Origin: Stratiolaelaps scimitus
Lineage: Eukaryota > Arthropoda > Arachnida > Mesostigmata > Laelapidae
Direction: 5' to 3'
Length of the DNA: 64,000 bases
Assembly: GCA_019614645.1 (NCBI GenBank)
Contig: JABWDB010000002.1
Coordinates: forward strand, 24,417,501 to 24,481,500
The notes beneath the pieces were generated by a model. It was not told the origin of the DNA, ran no database searches, and saw only the letters and a program-made list of their open reading frames with translations. Position numbers and translations under genes: made by a program. This document shows positions 1-10,793 of this stretch, piece after piece; the first letter of the stretch is position 1; each line of letters opens with the position of its first letter.

Positions 1-852
1 AGGATGTCACGTAGACCGAGTGAGGTCTAGACGAGCCCGCATCAGTTGAGTCATTTGCTGAAAACGGTGTATGATATGTGCGCCAACAAATCTAGGCGGC
101 TAGACCAAGACGGTTGAAGGAAAAGTACATTCATTGTGAGATCCTGATCGTAAACAAATGCTGGTTATTTATATGGAGATTTCATAGAGCGAGAAGCGAC
201 AACTTCACGAAGTGTTCGTAGTCACGAAATGTACAAATGCCATTGTACGTTCGCTGTCTACCAGCTCCAATGCCAGCTAACGAATCGATGATACATACAG
301 AGTATCACAGCAGAGCAAATCTGTCATGTGCAAGATCAGCGGTGATGGAACATGAAAATGATGAAGAATAGAGCGATGATGATGATGAGTGGATGGATAT
401 TTGATATGGTATCTGCTGTAAATATTCGTCATTCGTACACTACCTGGCCGTACCACTGCCTCTGTTGAAGGATGGATCACACATGTGCGAACCGATGTAG
501 CAGCTACTCATCGTATACAGCATAAAGATAGTGTGACACTCAATCCAAGCTATTATATAATGCATTCGAAATGTGTCCGCCACACACACACACACAAACA
601 CGTACACACGCTGACGACACGGACATAGAGTAAACATCGTGTCCCGTATGATATTCACAACAGCGTCAGCGCTCGTGACGACGACGACCAAGTTGTAACG
701 ACATTGAATGTGTAAGACGTTGAACGTGAGTTGGTGAGATTTGAAGAAAGAACATGTAGGCGATGTGTACAGCGAGATGGAATTGAAGAACACGGGGCAG
801 TGAGTGGAAATGCTACCAGTCAGCTTGTTACGGTGTAACGTATACATGTGCA
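1..852. other. No supported gene
   Basis: Mixed sequence with a short CA repeat near 584-598. A minus-strand 137-codon frame (440-853) runs through the CA repeat and ends in TAG at 440. It has no splice support, so it is not called. Confidence 0.4.
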
Positions 853-1076
853 TTATATACAGGTTACAAGTGAATATCTAATATACCGCCGTTGTAACTT
901 ATCGTATTGCTGTTGCTTCAGGTGGCTACACTCTGCTGTTGAAATCACTCGCAACGGTTGTATGGTAACAGAGCGGAACATCCCTCCCATATAACTGTAC
1001 CATACGCACCAACAATAATACCAGGAGAGGGTGCTAAATACAATAGCTGCCAGTGTTATGGCAGAGTCACATGGAG
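853..1076 (-). CDS. Candidate terminal exon, membrane-type
   Basis: Read leftwards from a pyrimidine-rich acceptor (GCTTGTCGTTAG, AG at 1077-1078) to TAA at 853-855. It encodes about 74 residues: one long hydrophobic and aromatic stretch (Ile, Val, Phe, Trp, Tyr, Cys) of about 25 residues, then a basic Gln/Arg/Tyr-rich end. That fits a membrane segment with a cytoplasmic tail. A further minus frame continues in another phase below 853. Unknown family. Confidence 0.25.
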
Positions 1077-2729
1077 CTAACGACAAGCCGCAAAACCAAA
1101 TCCGTATCTTTAGTTAGTTATAATATATATATATATTATAAATATATACATATGTGTATATATATATAATGTGCAGCAACAATGAGGCGACACCAACATC
1201 AGTAGAAGTCGCCGCCGATGAATGATGAAGCAACACAACGCAAGGCATTGTTTTGCTTTCATCTTATTATTATTATTCCAGAGCTGTTGTGTTGTTGTTG
1301 TTATTGTTGTTGGGTTTGACTGGTATTATTCGACAGCTGCTGCTGCTGGTCTGCTTCGATGCTGCATTTCACACTCCAGACTTAGTGACAAACAAAGCTC
1401 TAAAAGGGAGAGCACTTCGTATGATTTGTTTTTTTTTTCGGCTACTTCTTCTTCTGTTTTATCCAACCTCTGCTGCTGCTGCGGTGTACGCATTTCATGA
1501 GTAACGGTAGACCTATGCGTAGAACTCGTTCACCGGTCTGCCATCGAACCAACCGCTATTCTGCTTCTGCAGTTGCGACCTCGAACGGATTTCCTTCGAA
1601 TGCTTGTGCTGTTAGCCTCCATCTTCGTTCGTTGGTTCGTTCAGTTTGAAGTAAACGGATAGCTGTAGGCTGCTTTGCTGGTGCTCGCATAAAAGAGAAG
1701 AAATTGAAGCTATGGTGATGGCGGCGGCGGTGGTGGTGGTGGTGGTGCATCGGTTACTCGTGTGGACCACGGGGACAGTCGGCAGGTCCCGCAAAGCTGA
1801 CGAACGCTGACACAGCGCTCTCGGGCCGCGGCCGGGCTCCCGTCGATCGTTCGCCATCGGCGTTGGTGGCATTGACGGTGGCGGCTGCGGCGGCGGCGGC
1901 GGCGGCAGCAGCAGCGGCAGCAGCGGCGGTTGTGCAGCCAGTATCGTACCCAGAAGATACGAACGTGGCAGCGAGAGAAACAACGAGAGATAGAGAGATA
2001 TATGGAAGAGCCGGATGGAGTTGGAAATCCAAACAGTAGGAGCTTACTTTGAGAAGGCCTTGTGGAGTCTAGCGCCCTCAGCACATTCCAACCTCCACCC
2101 GTTGCGTCTTTCCTTGGTAGACAAAGAGCCTCCAAATAGTAGAAGGCACTCGAAAAAAGTTGACAAAAATGCTAGACAGGACGAAGAGATGTCTCCTCGT
2201 TGAGTCTAACAACGAACTCTTTTTGAATGGGGGGGGGGGCAGTCTCCATCGTCGTCTGGGTATCGACGAATTGCAACATTTTGTGTCTCGACGTATGTAG
2301 CAGTATCGGCATAGACTTCGCCATTTCGGGATGCTGCTGAGAGTAAGAGACTTTGGGTGACTGTTGCTTATGCTGCTGCTGCTGCTATTGCCACAACCAG
2401 TTCGAGTAGCAGACAGTAACCAGACAGGCAATCTATTTCACTCGCCTGTTTCACTATTTCATAATAGTGAGCAAAACAAAGCCGTTGTCATGAACAGGGC
2501 GCAGTTAAGCGTTGAACAGATAAATCAATAAACTCAGCCAGAGAGGGAGAGTGATGCGTAGAGCATTTCTTTCTTACAACTGTATACGCGGCGCAATGAC
2601 CGGGACTACCAACAGATTTCGTTGTTCGATTCAAAGGAAGGACGCGTTACAACACAGAGGCAAGTGATAGGCAGAAGAGACATTATCACGTATGGAATTC
2701 TACCAGGGTGTAGAACGATAATGAGAACA
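1077..2729. other. Repeat-rich spacer
   Basis: Holds TA runs (1121-1168), TTG/CTG repeats (about 1265-1350 and 1470-1485), a poly-T tract (about 1430-1438), CGG/CAG triplets (about 1882-1930), an 11-base G run (2229-2239) and an AATAAA near 2528. Many overlapping frames follow the triplets; none is supported. Confidence 0.5.
1121..1168. repeat. TA microsatellite, interrupted
   Basis: Alternating TA with a few interruptions, read directly. Confidence 0.9.
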
Positions 2730-3122
2730 CTATAGATACTGTGTTCTCGAAATGAGGTCCCAGTGTGTTTGTTTGACCTTGATTTCGGCATCATTTGATC
2801 TCACGAACCGAAGTATGGCTTCGGCGCCCATAGTGGCTGTCACCGCCACAACAAGCGTCCCAACCTGGAGACGGTCCACACTCAGACAGTCGAATGCGTT
2901 TGTTCGGTCGGCTTTTATTCTCATCTTGTTGCATCCACATGAACAATTCGCTCTGATGCTATGGCGGATATCGTTGCCGCCGTGCGGAGAATGTGCGCAT
3001 GTTTTGTCGTCGGCCTTTTTTTCTCCAGCAGCGATTGCGACAGCGATCAACGTTTTTATATCTGCTGTTGATGACTCGATCATGCTGATCGACGACGGCG
3101 GCGGCAGGAGCAGCAGCAGCAT
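2730..3122 (-). CDS. Candidate 130-codon open frame
   Basis: Minus-strand ATG at 3122 (after in-frame TAA) to TAG at 2730-2732. It starts with Leu and Pro runs from CTG/CCG repeats, then a balanced region with many Ile, Val, Ala, Asp and Lys, a short Cys cluster (Cys-X-Cys-X-Cys), a Val/Thr/Ala-rich hydrophobic segment and a charged end. Codons mostly begin with purines. The plus strand is also open over nearly the same bases (125 codons), so only one can be real and possibly neither is. Confidence 0.25.
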   Translation of the reverse strand: MLLLLLPPPSSISMIESSTADIKTLIAVAIAAGEKKADDKTCAHSPHGGNDIRHSIRANCSCGCNKMRIKADRTNAFDCLSVDRLQVGTLVVAVTATMGAEAILRFVRSNDAEIKVKQTHWDLISRTQYL

Positions 3123-3604
3123 TAATTAATTCTTCATAATGTCAATTTTTACATGAGGGCATTATTATTATTATTGCCGCAGCAACCGGCTGCTGCTATT
3201 AATACAACTACAGCAACTAATTGGCAGAGGGTTCTTCCCCTTCGTAGGCCTACCTGTGGTTATGCGTAGGATTGTGTTTGCGCGCATTTGTGGGTGTTTC
3301 GTTGTAAAACATCTTCGATGCGTTCCATGAACGTGGACAGTAGTCGTTGATAAAAATGTGTACTAATTTGAATCTGATATTGTTCTACTCGGATGCTTGT
3401 TCCGCAAAGCGTTCATAAGCAAGGCCGTGTATAATCTCTTTCCATGTCTCGAAGAGCTCTAAGCAAAATTAGTACATTTTTATATACGCAACATAGCTAA
3501 CAAGATCATTCAATTATATAGTAGTTCACTAATAAATGCCGTTCCACAACTGAAATGATGTTACATTTTATATATGCAAATAGAGAAAGCGAAGGTGATC
3601 GATG

Positions 3605-3623
3605 GAGAGAGAGAGAGAGAGAG
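3605..3623. repeat. GA microsatellite
   Basis: Nine or so GA units, read directly. Confidence 0.9.
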
Positions 3624-4498
3624 CGAACCTTAGAGATAATGTATTTTTACCCAAATTTGTCCACAGCAGTGAGGTTTATTTTGGGTCGAATACGGCGCAA
3701 TATGCGCGGCATGCTTCTACTTTGAATACTTTTAGGGAGATATTGATTTAATTTGGCTCCTACAAGCCATAACTCACCGACCGTCAGCGACAGGCGCGTA
3801 CCGGAAAGTCGCTCGGGCAAGCGCAATATTTATGTAAGTGCCCTCCGGGACTAAGTGGCTGGGAGAACGGTTCTCTATCACCCGCTGGACGGAATTCAAA
3901 TCTCACCTGAGGTAAGGTGGGCGTGATCTTCTCTCTCTCCCTCTCTTTATATCTATCTTCCTCGAATGCAGTTTATTAGGAAGGACAAAAACAGTGGCAC
4001 GTCGATCTGCTCTGTCTGTGTCTAATCGCAGTAGAAATAATATAAAGGTTTATCGCAAACTCTCGAAAACTGCTTGTTAGAGTTGCTTCTACGAGTTATA
4101 ACCTAAGCCTTAGTGCCCTATATGTATTTGTGGGATGTTTTAAAAACATGAGCAACATTTGACAAAATCCGCACCAGCTCGAGCTTAGATCTCGGGCTGA
4201 TAAGGCCCAGCGACCGATATGGTGGTGGTACATACTATTCTACCGTGTAATGGGTTGTTCATGCTATGTGCGTTGTTGCGCGCTGGCCGCCATTGCTCGT
4301 TTGTTAATATGCTTTTTTGCACGGACTCAACCCTCGTACCCCATCTCTCAGCCAACCCCCCCCGTACCCCTCGGACCCCACCAACGTCCATCCATGGAGC
4401 GCCTAAACAACCCACTTTGCGTACGCCCCTCTGCATCCTTCAACGTGGTCGCTGTGGGCTTCTTGGTCGCTACTGGTCCAGCGCGGGCCTTGAGTTAA

Positions 4499-4862
4499 TT
4501 ACAATGGTGGCTGGTATGAGCTGGAGTCATCCACTGGAGCTGGCTGGCCGACGGCTTCAGTGGATGGACGACTTGGACCTCCTGCCTGGTGCTGTTGGTA
4601 GTAGATGGGACTTGTATGGGGGCCTGTCCAAGCGCATGCGTTCGTTGGTCGGTTGCGATGGCCAATGGCCGATAGATCTGAGAGTGGTACGGTGGCGCTG
4701 TTGGAGAGCACAGCAGCTATCACACAGCACCAATGTGCGCTGCCGCACACGGTGTGCCTCGATTTGGGGATATGGTGTGTGGCAACGAACTCTTGCTGCT
4801 GCTGCTGCTGGGGCAAGTGATCCTTCTTGGTGATGCCCGCCATAGCTTGGAGCTGTCCGCCG
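4499..4862 (-). CDS. Candidate terminal exon with poly-Gln
   Basis: Read leftwards from a pyrimidine-rich acceptor (CTACTGACCGCTAG, AG at 4863-4864) to TAA at 4499-4501. It encodes about 120 residues with a poly-Gln run of six, a mid region with Cys and Val, and a Pro/Ser/Gln/Tyr-rich tail, as in disordered transcription-factor tails. The plus strand has a 204-codon ATG frame rich in Trp, Arg and Cys, which is typical of an antisense shadow. Base composition could explain both. Confidence 0.27.
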
Positions 4863-5114
4863 CTAGCGGTCAGTAGTAGCAGCATGATGTAGCCATGTGT
4901 GTCAAGCCTATGCGATCGACGATGGTGGAACGCCTGTCTGCTGCCGTCGCAAAGCAGGAGGCAGGCCGCAGGACGCGGGCCAAGCACCCGCAGGAGCATC
5001 CTCTTGGGGTGATGCCGCCGTCGCCATCGTGTGGTGGTGGTAGCAGCAGCAGTCCAGAAGTGGACGATGGCACGAGGCTACGAGAAGACCGACTGGTAGT
5101 GCTGCTGCTGCATG

Positions 5115-5117
<3 letters not shown>

Positions 5118-5160
<43 letters not shown>
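5118..5160. repeat. CT microsatellite, about 21 units
   Basis: Perfect CT run. A pure homopurine-homopyrimidine mirror repeat of this length can form triplex DNA. Confidence 0.95.
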
Positions 5161-5163
<3 letters not shown>

Positions 5164-6425
5164 AGACTACTACGTGTATTGCAATACACATGCAGCGCAC
5201 TCTGCTCTTACCAGTGGTGGCGGCGGTGGTGGTGGTAGTAGCCTTACTTCTTCTTCTTCTTGTCACGACGAGACCGCACCGTCCAAGCAACAGTGGTGGA
5301 TAGCATGTATTATTTGCATAACATGCCGAGACGGCGGTGTTTCAGTCTCCACAAGCCATCCAGCCAGCTAGACGCGGGCGGAAGCAGCAGCGACCTGTCA
5401 TTTATCCAGCTGGCCAGCAAGAGCTAACGCGTTGCGAATGTCATATCCAGCCGTACCAGTCACTTGCCGAGGCTTGACAGCGATAAAAACTATACGAACG
5501 ACCGGCCAACCACTCAAAGACCGGCGACCCACGATCTAGCTGGACATACATCAACAACAGCAGCAGCATCATCAGCATGTAGTAGAGCGTTGACGCTGGC
5601 TGTTGAACCGTTTGTATGTTATTAGAGGGAAAAAAAAGCGCGGAATACAATCGCGCACGAGTTGAACGAGCCGACGATAGCGGTCGCCGAGTCAGCGAAC
5701 ACGACGCCAGTGGTTGTTGTCTTCGACTACTCACCACTTTAATTTAAATTCGCAAAGGGCACATTCGACCCGAAGCAGTAATCGTAACGATAGCAAGTTA
5801 TTCGATGATTTTACGACGACGAAAACGACAAGGACGGCGATGATGATGTGACGCGTGCCATGCGAATGCTGACGTTGTGCGGCGATTGCCCGATTTTTAG
5901 GACTGACTGTTGCCTTCTGCCGGCAAGTGCGTCTTCAGATATGCATGAGTTTATTTAGCCGCGTCACAGTTGAGTGTGTGTGATCGTCTGCCTCAATATC
6001 ATACTGTCAGTGCGTCCATGTGGCTTGCCTACACTCTGGAGCACGTCCTCGTTCGTCGAGCGAACGAAGTGTGGCTAGGCCAAACGTTTCCAACAAAGTG
6101 TGCTTGGCTGCTATGTGCCAACCCGATGTTGCCTCTGTCCGGGCGGCGGCTGATGCTTCCTATCCTATACGAACAAGGGCAAACTGCGGCGGGAGAGAGT
6201 TGGTAGTTTCCGCGGAACTCGGTCGCCTTGTCCAATTACTTGTCTGGTACAACTGGAGAAGGAGGCTCTGCGAAAGGAGTAGAGCTTGCGTTTGGAAGGA
6301 GTCAGGATGAGCGCACTTGAATCCAGGGACACTTTTCGAGGATCGTTTCTCCTGACACTGTGAAGGCTGAAGGCACCAACCGAGGGGTGCTACACACAGA
6401 GTGAAGTTCGGCCGCCAGTTTGGAG

Positions 6426-6645
6426 CTAGCTGTTGCCGAGTGGCGAACTCACTGTGGCACTTGCCTCAGATACTTCTGCTGCTCTATAACTGACTGCTCC
6501 GAGTTGCTCCTTCCATAGTGGTGGCGTTGAGGTGGGCGTGGCCTTGATAACTGCCACGAGTGTCTTGTTGCAATCGTTGCCCCCCTTGGCTTGGCTTGTC
6601 GGTCTCCGTTCTAGCAAAGAGAGAACACCGGAAGTGCCGGAAGAG
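6426..6645 (-). CDS. Candidate exon, Ser/Thr/Ala-rich
   Basis: Read leftwards after a strongly pyrimidine-rich acceptor (CCTTTCTTTCCGAG, AG at 6646-6647). The frame ends in TAG at 6426-6428, or at a donor (GTGAGT, 6447-6452). The product has a Ser/Gly start, a Leu-rich basic segment, an Asn/Lys stretch, a Thr/Pro-rich linker and a Glu/Ala/Ser-rich end. GAG instead of CAG or TAG at the acceptor is a weakness. Family unknown. Confidence 0.25.
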
Positions 6646-6956
6646 CTCGGAAAGAAAGGGTTAGAACAGAGACACAAGTGATATAGTGTACTTAGTAAGA
6701 CGCGGGTGGTAAGAGCCGAACTACAGCCAGACAGACGACTGAATCAGATGAATGCAGCCTTGACTGACTCAATGCTTTCAACTGGTCGAAATGCAGCAGC
6801 AAAAGCTTCTCATCCGAGTTCGTACACTAGATGATAATGCCCGCCGTCTGGCTTCACATAGCTAGGACAGTAAGACTGAAATACGATCGTACAATGTCTA
6901 TCGTTTATGTACAAGTGTTGTGGAAATCATCTTATTTTCTCCTCGATGTCTATCGA

Positions 6957-7187
6957 TTACCCTATCTCGCATCGATCCTTCCTCTGCCGGTTACTTTGAG
7001 TACCACTGCGACCACTGGTACCAGTATTATTATTATTATTATATTTCTTGTTATATATCGTAAGTGTTGTCATCGCTACCGTCGCCGACAGGGCGCATGT
7101 TCGTATTCGACTGCGCGTTTCGGGTGATAGGCTGGGGGGGCGCCCAGCAGTTATTGCTACTTCTGCTGACTCTATCACTACCTCTGC
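6957..7187 (-). CDS. Candidate exon with poly-Asn
   Basis: Read leftwards from a CCGGCTCCAG acceptor (AG at 7188-7189) to TAA at 6957-6959. It starts with an acidic and Val/Ile segment, then a Pro/Ser/Arg stretch, a Thr/Ala region, a five-Asn run from an ATT repeat on the plus strand, and a Gly/Ser/Arg end. The frame stays open above the acceptor to about 7217. It may be coding or simply repeat-derived. Confidence 0.2.
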   Translation of the reverse strand, partial: AEVVIESAEVAITAGRPPSLSPETRSRIRTCALSATVAMTTLTIYNKKYNNNNNTGTSGRSGTQSNRQRKDRCEIG

Positions 7188-8274
7188 CTGGAGCCGGTCA
7201 AGTTGGTCAGATATTTATGGAAATATATCAGAGCGGTTCGAGACGGGCGGATGGTAGCACGACGCGAGGATTTGGATGAAGAAGCGATTAAAGAGACTAT
7301 TTATATTCTGCGAAGTATAAGTTTCTCGTGTCTCTCATTCTTGGTCGTTCGTTGGGGCGTCTCTCTGGTCGTCGTTGTTGTTATTGTTCCTGTTGTTGTT
7401 GCTGTGGCTGCCGCCGCCACCCGACATCTGGGGGCGGAGGATTCGGAGAGGAGGACTCGGTCTTTCGGCCGCGTCGCGTGGGTCTTTTTCGTGCTGCTGC
7501 TGCAACCTCCTTTGGGGCGCGGCAAACCTCCGCTGCTGTCTCTCGAATACTGCCAGCCCTCAACCTCCAGCCCCCTGGCCACCCAAAGAGCCACGATTCT
7601 CCTGTTGTTGTAACTGTCCGTCGCAACCCCTCCATCGAGCGTGGTCTTTCCTTCCGCTCGCTCGTTCCGCTTTTGGTTCCGGGCAGCGGCCCTGGTGCCC
7701 CGAGGGACACTTCTCTTCTATAGGCTGTGCAAAATTCACATGATTCGTTCACTCCCCACTTCTGCTGGGTCGGCTACACTGCTCTAGCACTGTTCTTTCG
7801 GTTATCCTATGAAAACCACGGCGGCTTGCCGGAGTTGGCCCCTTCCACACAGGCCTCACTTTCACGTCCACATGTGGAGCGGTCGTTTTCGTCGCCTTGT
7901 CCATCTTACAACAGCGGCAGCAGCAGCAGCTGGAGAAGCAGCGCAGCGAAAAAGGGATCCCAACTAGATGGCGGCTAGTTGCAGCTTGCTGCATCGAGAG
8001 CACATTGTTAAAACGATGTTCAGTTAAACATAGTCGCATATGGTGTTTCTCACGTTTTTTTTGTTTGCTTATTATAAGGGAAACGCTTCAGTTAAAACGC
8101 CGTTGGGTTACTGCGTTGTAAGAAGGTGCGACAAGTACCGCCCACTGCCGAATGAATACGTACAGTGTCTACGGACAGACACTTCAATATTGCATCGATA
8201 ATCGCCTTGCGAAAAATCAATATCGCGCATATTGATAATGAGACAGAGAGAAACAGAGGGAGATGAACGAGATT

Positions 8275-8298
8275 GAGAGAGAGAGAGAGAGAGAGAGG
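8275..8298. repeat. GA microsatellite
   Basis: About 12 GA units, read directly. Confidence 0.9.
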
Positions 8299-10458
8299 AT
8301 AACTCGATACGCGTTTACACGTCGAGATACCCTAAAGTTTTGAATACTGACTATCTTCACAGACAATGACCCAGATGGCCCAAAATGGCGTGCTCCTCAA
8401 CGGAAATTCTTAATATATATCTAATGTATGAGGTAAAAAAAAGTTCAACGATGGTGGAATATACATTATTCCTTAAGTTGTACGTAACATAACTGCTATG
8501 GAGATCATGACTTGAGAGACCTTAGAGAAAACTGTATAATCATGTACCAAGCTTGTTCGGAGTGAATTATACTCTATGAACTTGCCAGTTATTTAGTAGC
8601 CCTTCCTTCTCGATGGCTAAAATGGCTCGTGGTGAGAAGTTAAAGCCGTGACATACTCCCGACACAAATACACCAGGCATGACTTAAGAGCAACACAGGT
8701 AGACATATCAGGCGGGCGGGCAGCCCATCACAAGCAACGACGGCAACGTCCCTGGATACTGGACAAAGAATAAAGAGAAGCGGTCTCCTCTGTCCCTTCT
8801 GCCTGCCTGGCTGGCAACAACGCAAAATGTTGTCTGTCTAGCAGCAAGCCAATACAGTGTCGAATAGTATGTTAGTCCTCTAAAGGTACTCGGCCTGTGT
8901 CATGTCTCTGTCGCCCTGTTGGTAAAGAGAACGAAGCGAGGAAAAGAGGAACGAACACTAGAAAGAGGAATGATTGGGCCTTTCACACCAGCCGGCCTTC
9001 CATCGCCAGCGCTGCGTTGCGTTGGCGTCCGTACGATAGCCAAATTGCACTCACCTCTCCCGGTTGTGGCGCTCTTAGAGAGAAAGAGAGAGAGAGATGC
9101 AGTGGCACCTACTTCCATTCGTACGATTCGTACAGCAGCAGCCTTTTTTGGCAGCAACCACCAGACTGCTGCTGCTGCTGCTGTTGTTTCGGCTGCTACT
9201 GTTCGACCTGTGCCGATGCAGCAGCCAACCCGAGACCAGGATGGCCTACTACCTCTCCTGGCCTCCTGCGGAATTGCAGCCTGTCGACGTCGTTGTCCTC
9301 CTGTTGCTTTGCCTTCTACTTTTTCTTCTCCTTCGTTTTCTGGGTCCTATACTGCTACTGCTGCGCCAACACACGGTGGCAGAGCTGCTTGCCCGGTTGG
9401 GTAGCCATCAACACAGGAGGTCACGTCCGTCCGTCCGTCGCCTGGCGTTTTCTTTTGGCGACGACTGCCTGCTGCTGCTGCCTTGAGGCTATTCTCTATT
9501 TTACAATACAATGCTGTTCTACCGATGGTACGCAACGTCTACGTCTGCCTTCTTGCCTGCTCGGCAGTACTCTAGCCACTAGGCACTACCAGTCGTCTCC
9601 TACGCTTTGCACTCTGTACCAGCACTCTATAGACTGCTCGATGCCCAACTCGACCAGGGTGGACGAGGCAACCCGTGGCACTGCCCCGTATCCTGACACA
9701 CCTCCTCCTGGCCGCGTTCCCTTTAGACGGTGGGACTGCTGCCAACGCTCCCACGTTTCTGGTCACTATTGCTACTTCTATGCTCGCTCACCTCCGTTGT
9801 CTGATGTGGCAGGCGACTGACACTGGCCGACTGTGGCTGAGTGGTGGGACCGGCAAGAACGAGACGTGGCGGTACGTGGAGGTACCAAGAAAAATGTGCA
9901 GCGGCGTCCGCAAACAGAAGTTTGGTCGGCCTCAGTTTGGCTCGGTAGCTTCCGCTGTACGTCAGATCATACTCACAAGCGAGGGAAGAGAGGGATTACT
10001 TCAGCAGGAGGCTGGAACAACTAACACAGCCTAGCACGGGGGCAATGTAAGCAAATGAAGTTACGATTGCTGCCCATTCTCTCTGCTCGCGTCGGTGGCT
10101 GCTTCGGCCGGGCCATTTGCCTCTTCATGACGCAGATGCATAGCAATTCTAATGCGCTTTGCACTGCCTGCCATCCAACCCAAGCCTGCTACCCAACAAG
10201 CCCGCTAGCCAGCAACCGACCAAGCCGCCCACATGCAAGAAGAAGCCAGGCTGAAGCAGGGAGTTCCTTCGTCGAGGCTGAACGAACGAACGCGAACTGG
10301 CCTCGCAGAGGGAGAGGAACGCGGCGAGAAGAGAACTACCCGAGCTGGTACGATCGTATCTGCAGGGAAGTGTTCCCCAGACGGTACGGTTTTCTTCTGA
10401 CTCTGGCTTCACCGCTTCGCTGTTCTCCTCTCTTCCTCTTCTCACTCGTTGCAGCGCA

Positions 10459-10486
10459 ACGACGACGACGACGTCGTCGTCGTCGT
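10459..10486. repeat. 28-base perfect palindrome of GAC/GTC units
   Basis: GAC units invert at an ACGT centre (10471-10474) into GTC units; every base from 10459 to 10486 pairs with its mirror, with no spacer. Confidence 0.9.
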
Positions 10487-10733
10487 CTGCTAAGGCAAGG
10501 CGCAAAGCGAAATTGCTCGCCTGCACCCGCCCTGCAGCTCTGTGCAATCCATGAATACGCAATAAGAAGTCCTTGAGACGAGCCCAGCTTAGCCAAGCCT
10601 CCAACCTCCTATTTCATGCTGTATGACTTCTTGACCAATCTAACCTCTAACAAGTGAGATCGAGCCAAGTTGAAATTGTTCTAAGACGGGTGGTTTAAAC
10701 GTATTGAACATTCTCCTCGTTTGAGGATTCTGC

Positions 10734-10790
<57 letters not shown>
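10734..10790. repeat. TA microsatellite, about 28 units
   Basis: Alternating TA with one C interruption near 10743. Self-complementary, so able to extrude a cruciform. Confidence 0.95.

Positions 10791-10793
<3 letters not shown>

Noticed and set aside
1754..2032. Poly-Ala minus-strand frame
   Set aside because: Translation of the CGG/CAG triplet array; the adjacent frames read as Arg, Ser or Pro runs.
7381..7752. 123-codon minus frame ending in a poly-Gln
   Set aside because: A second minus frame (7301-7594) and three plus frames are open over the same bases. Repeat-driven composition cannot be told from coding here.
8897..9820. 307-codon plus-strand frame, the longest in the window
   Set aside because: Rich in Cys, Ser, Leu and Arg with no domain pattern; two other plus frames and minus frames are open across it. 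The pyrimidine-rich, CTG-repeat-rich strand depletes stop codons, which explains its length.
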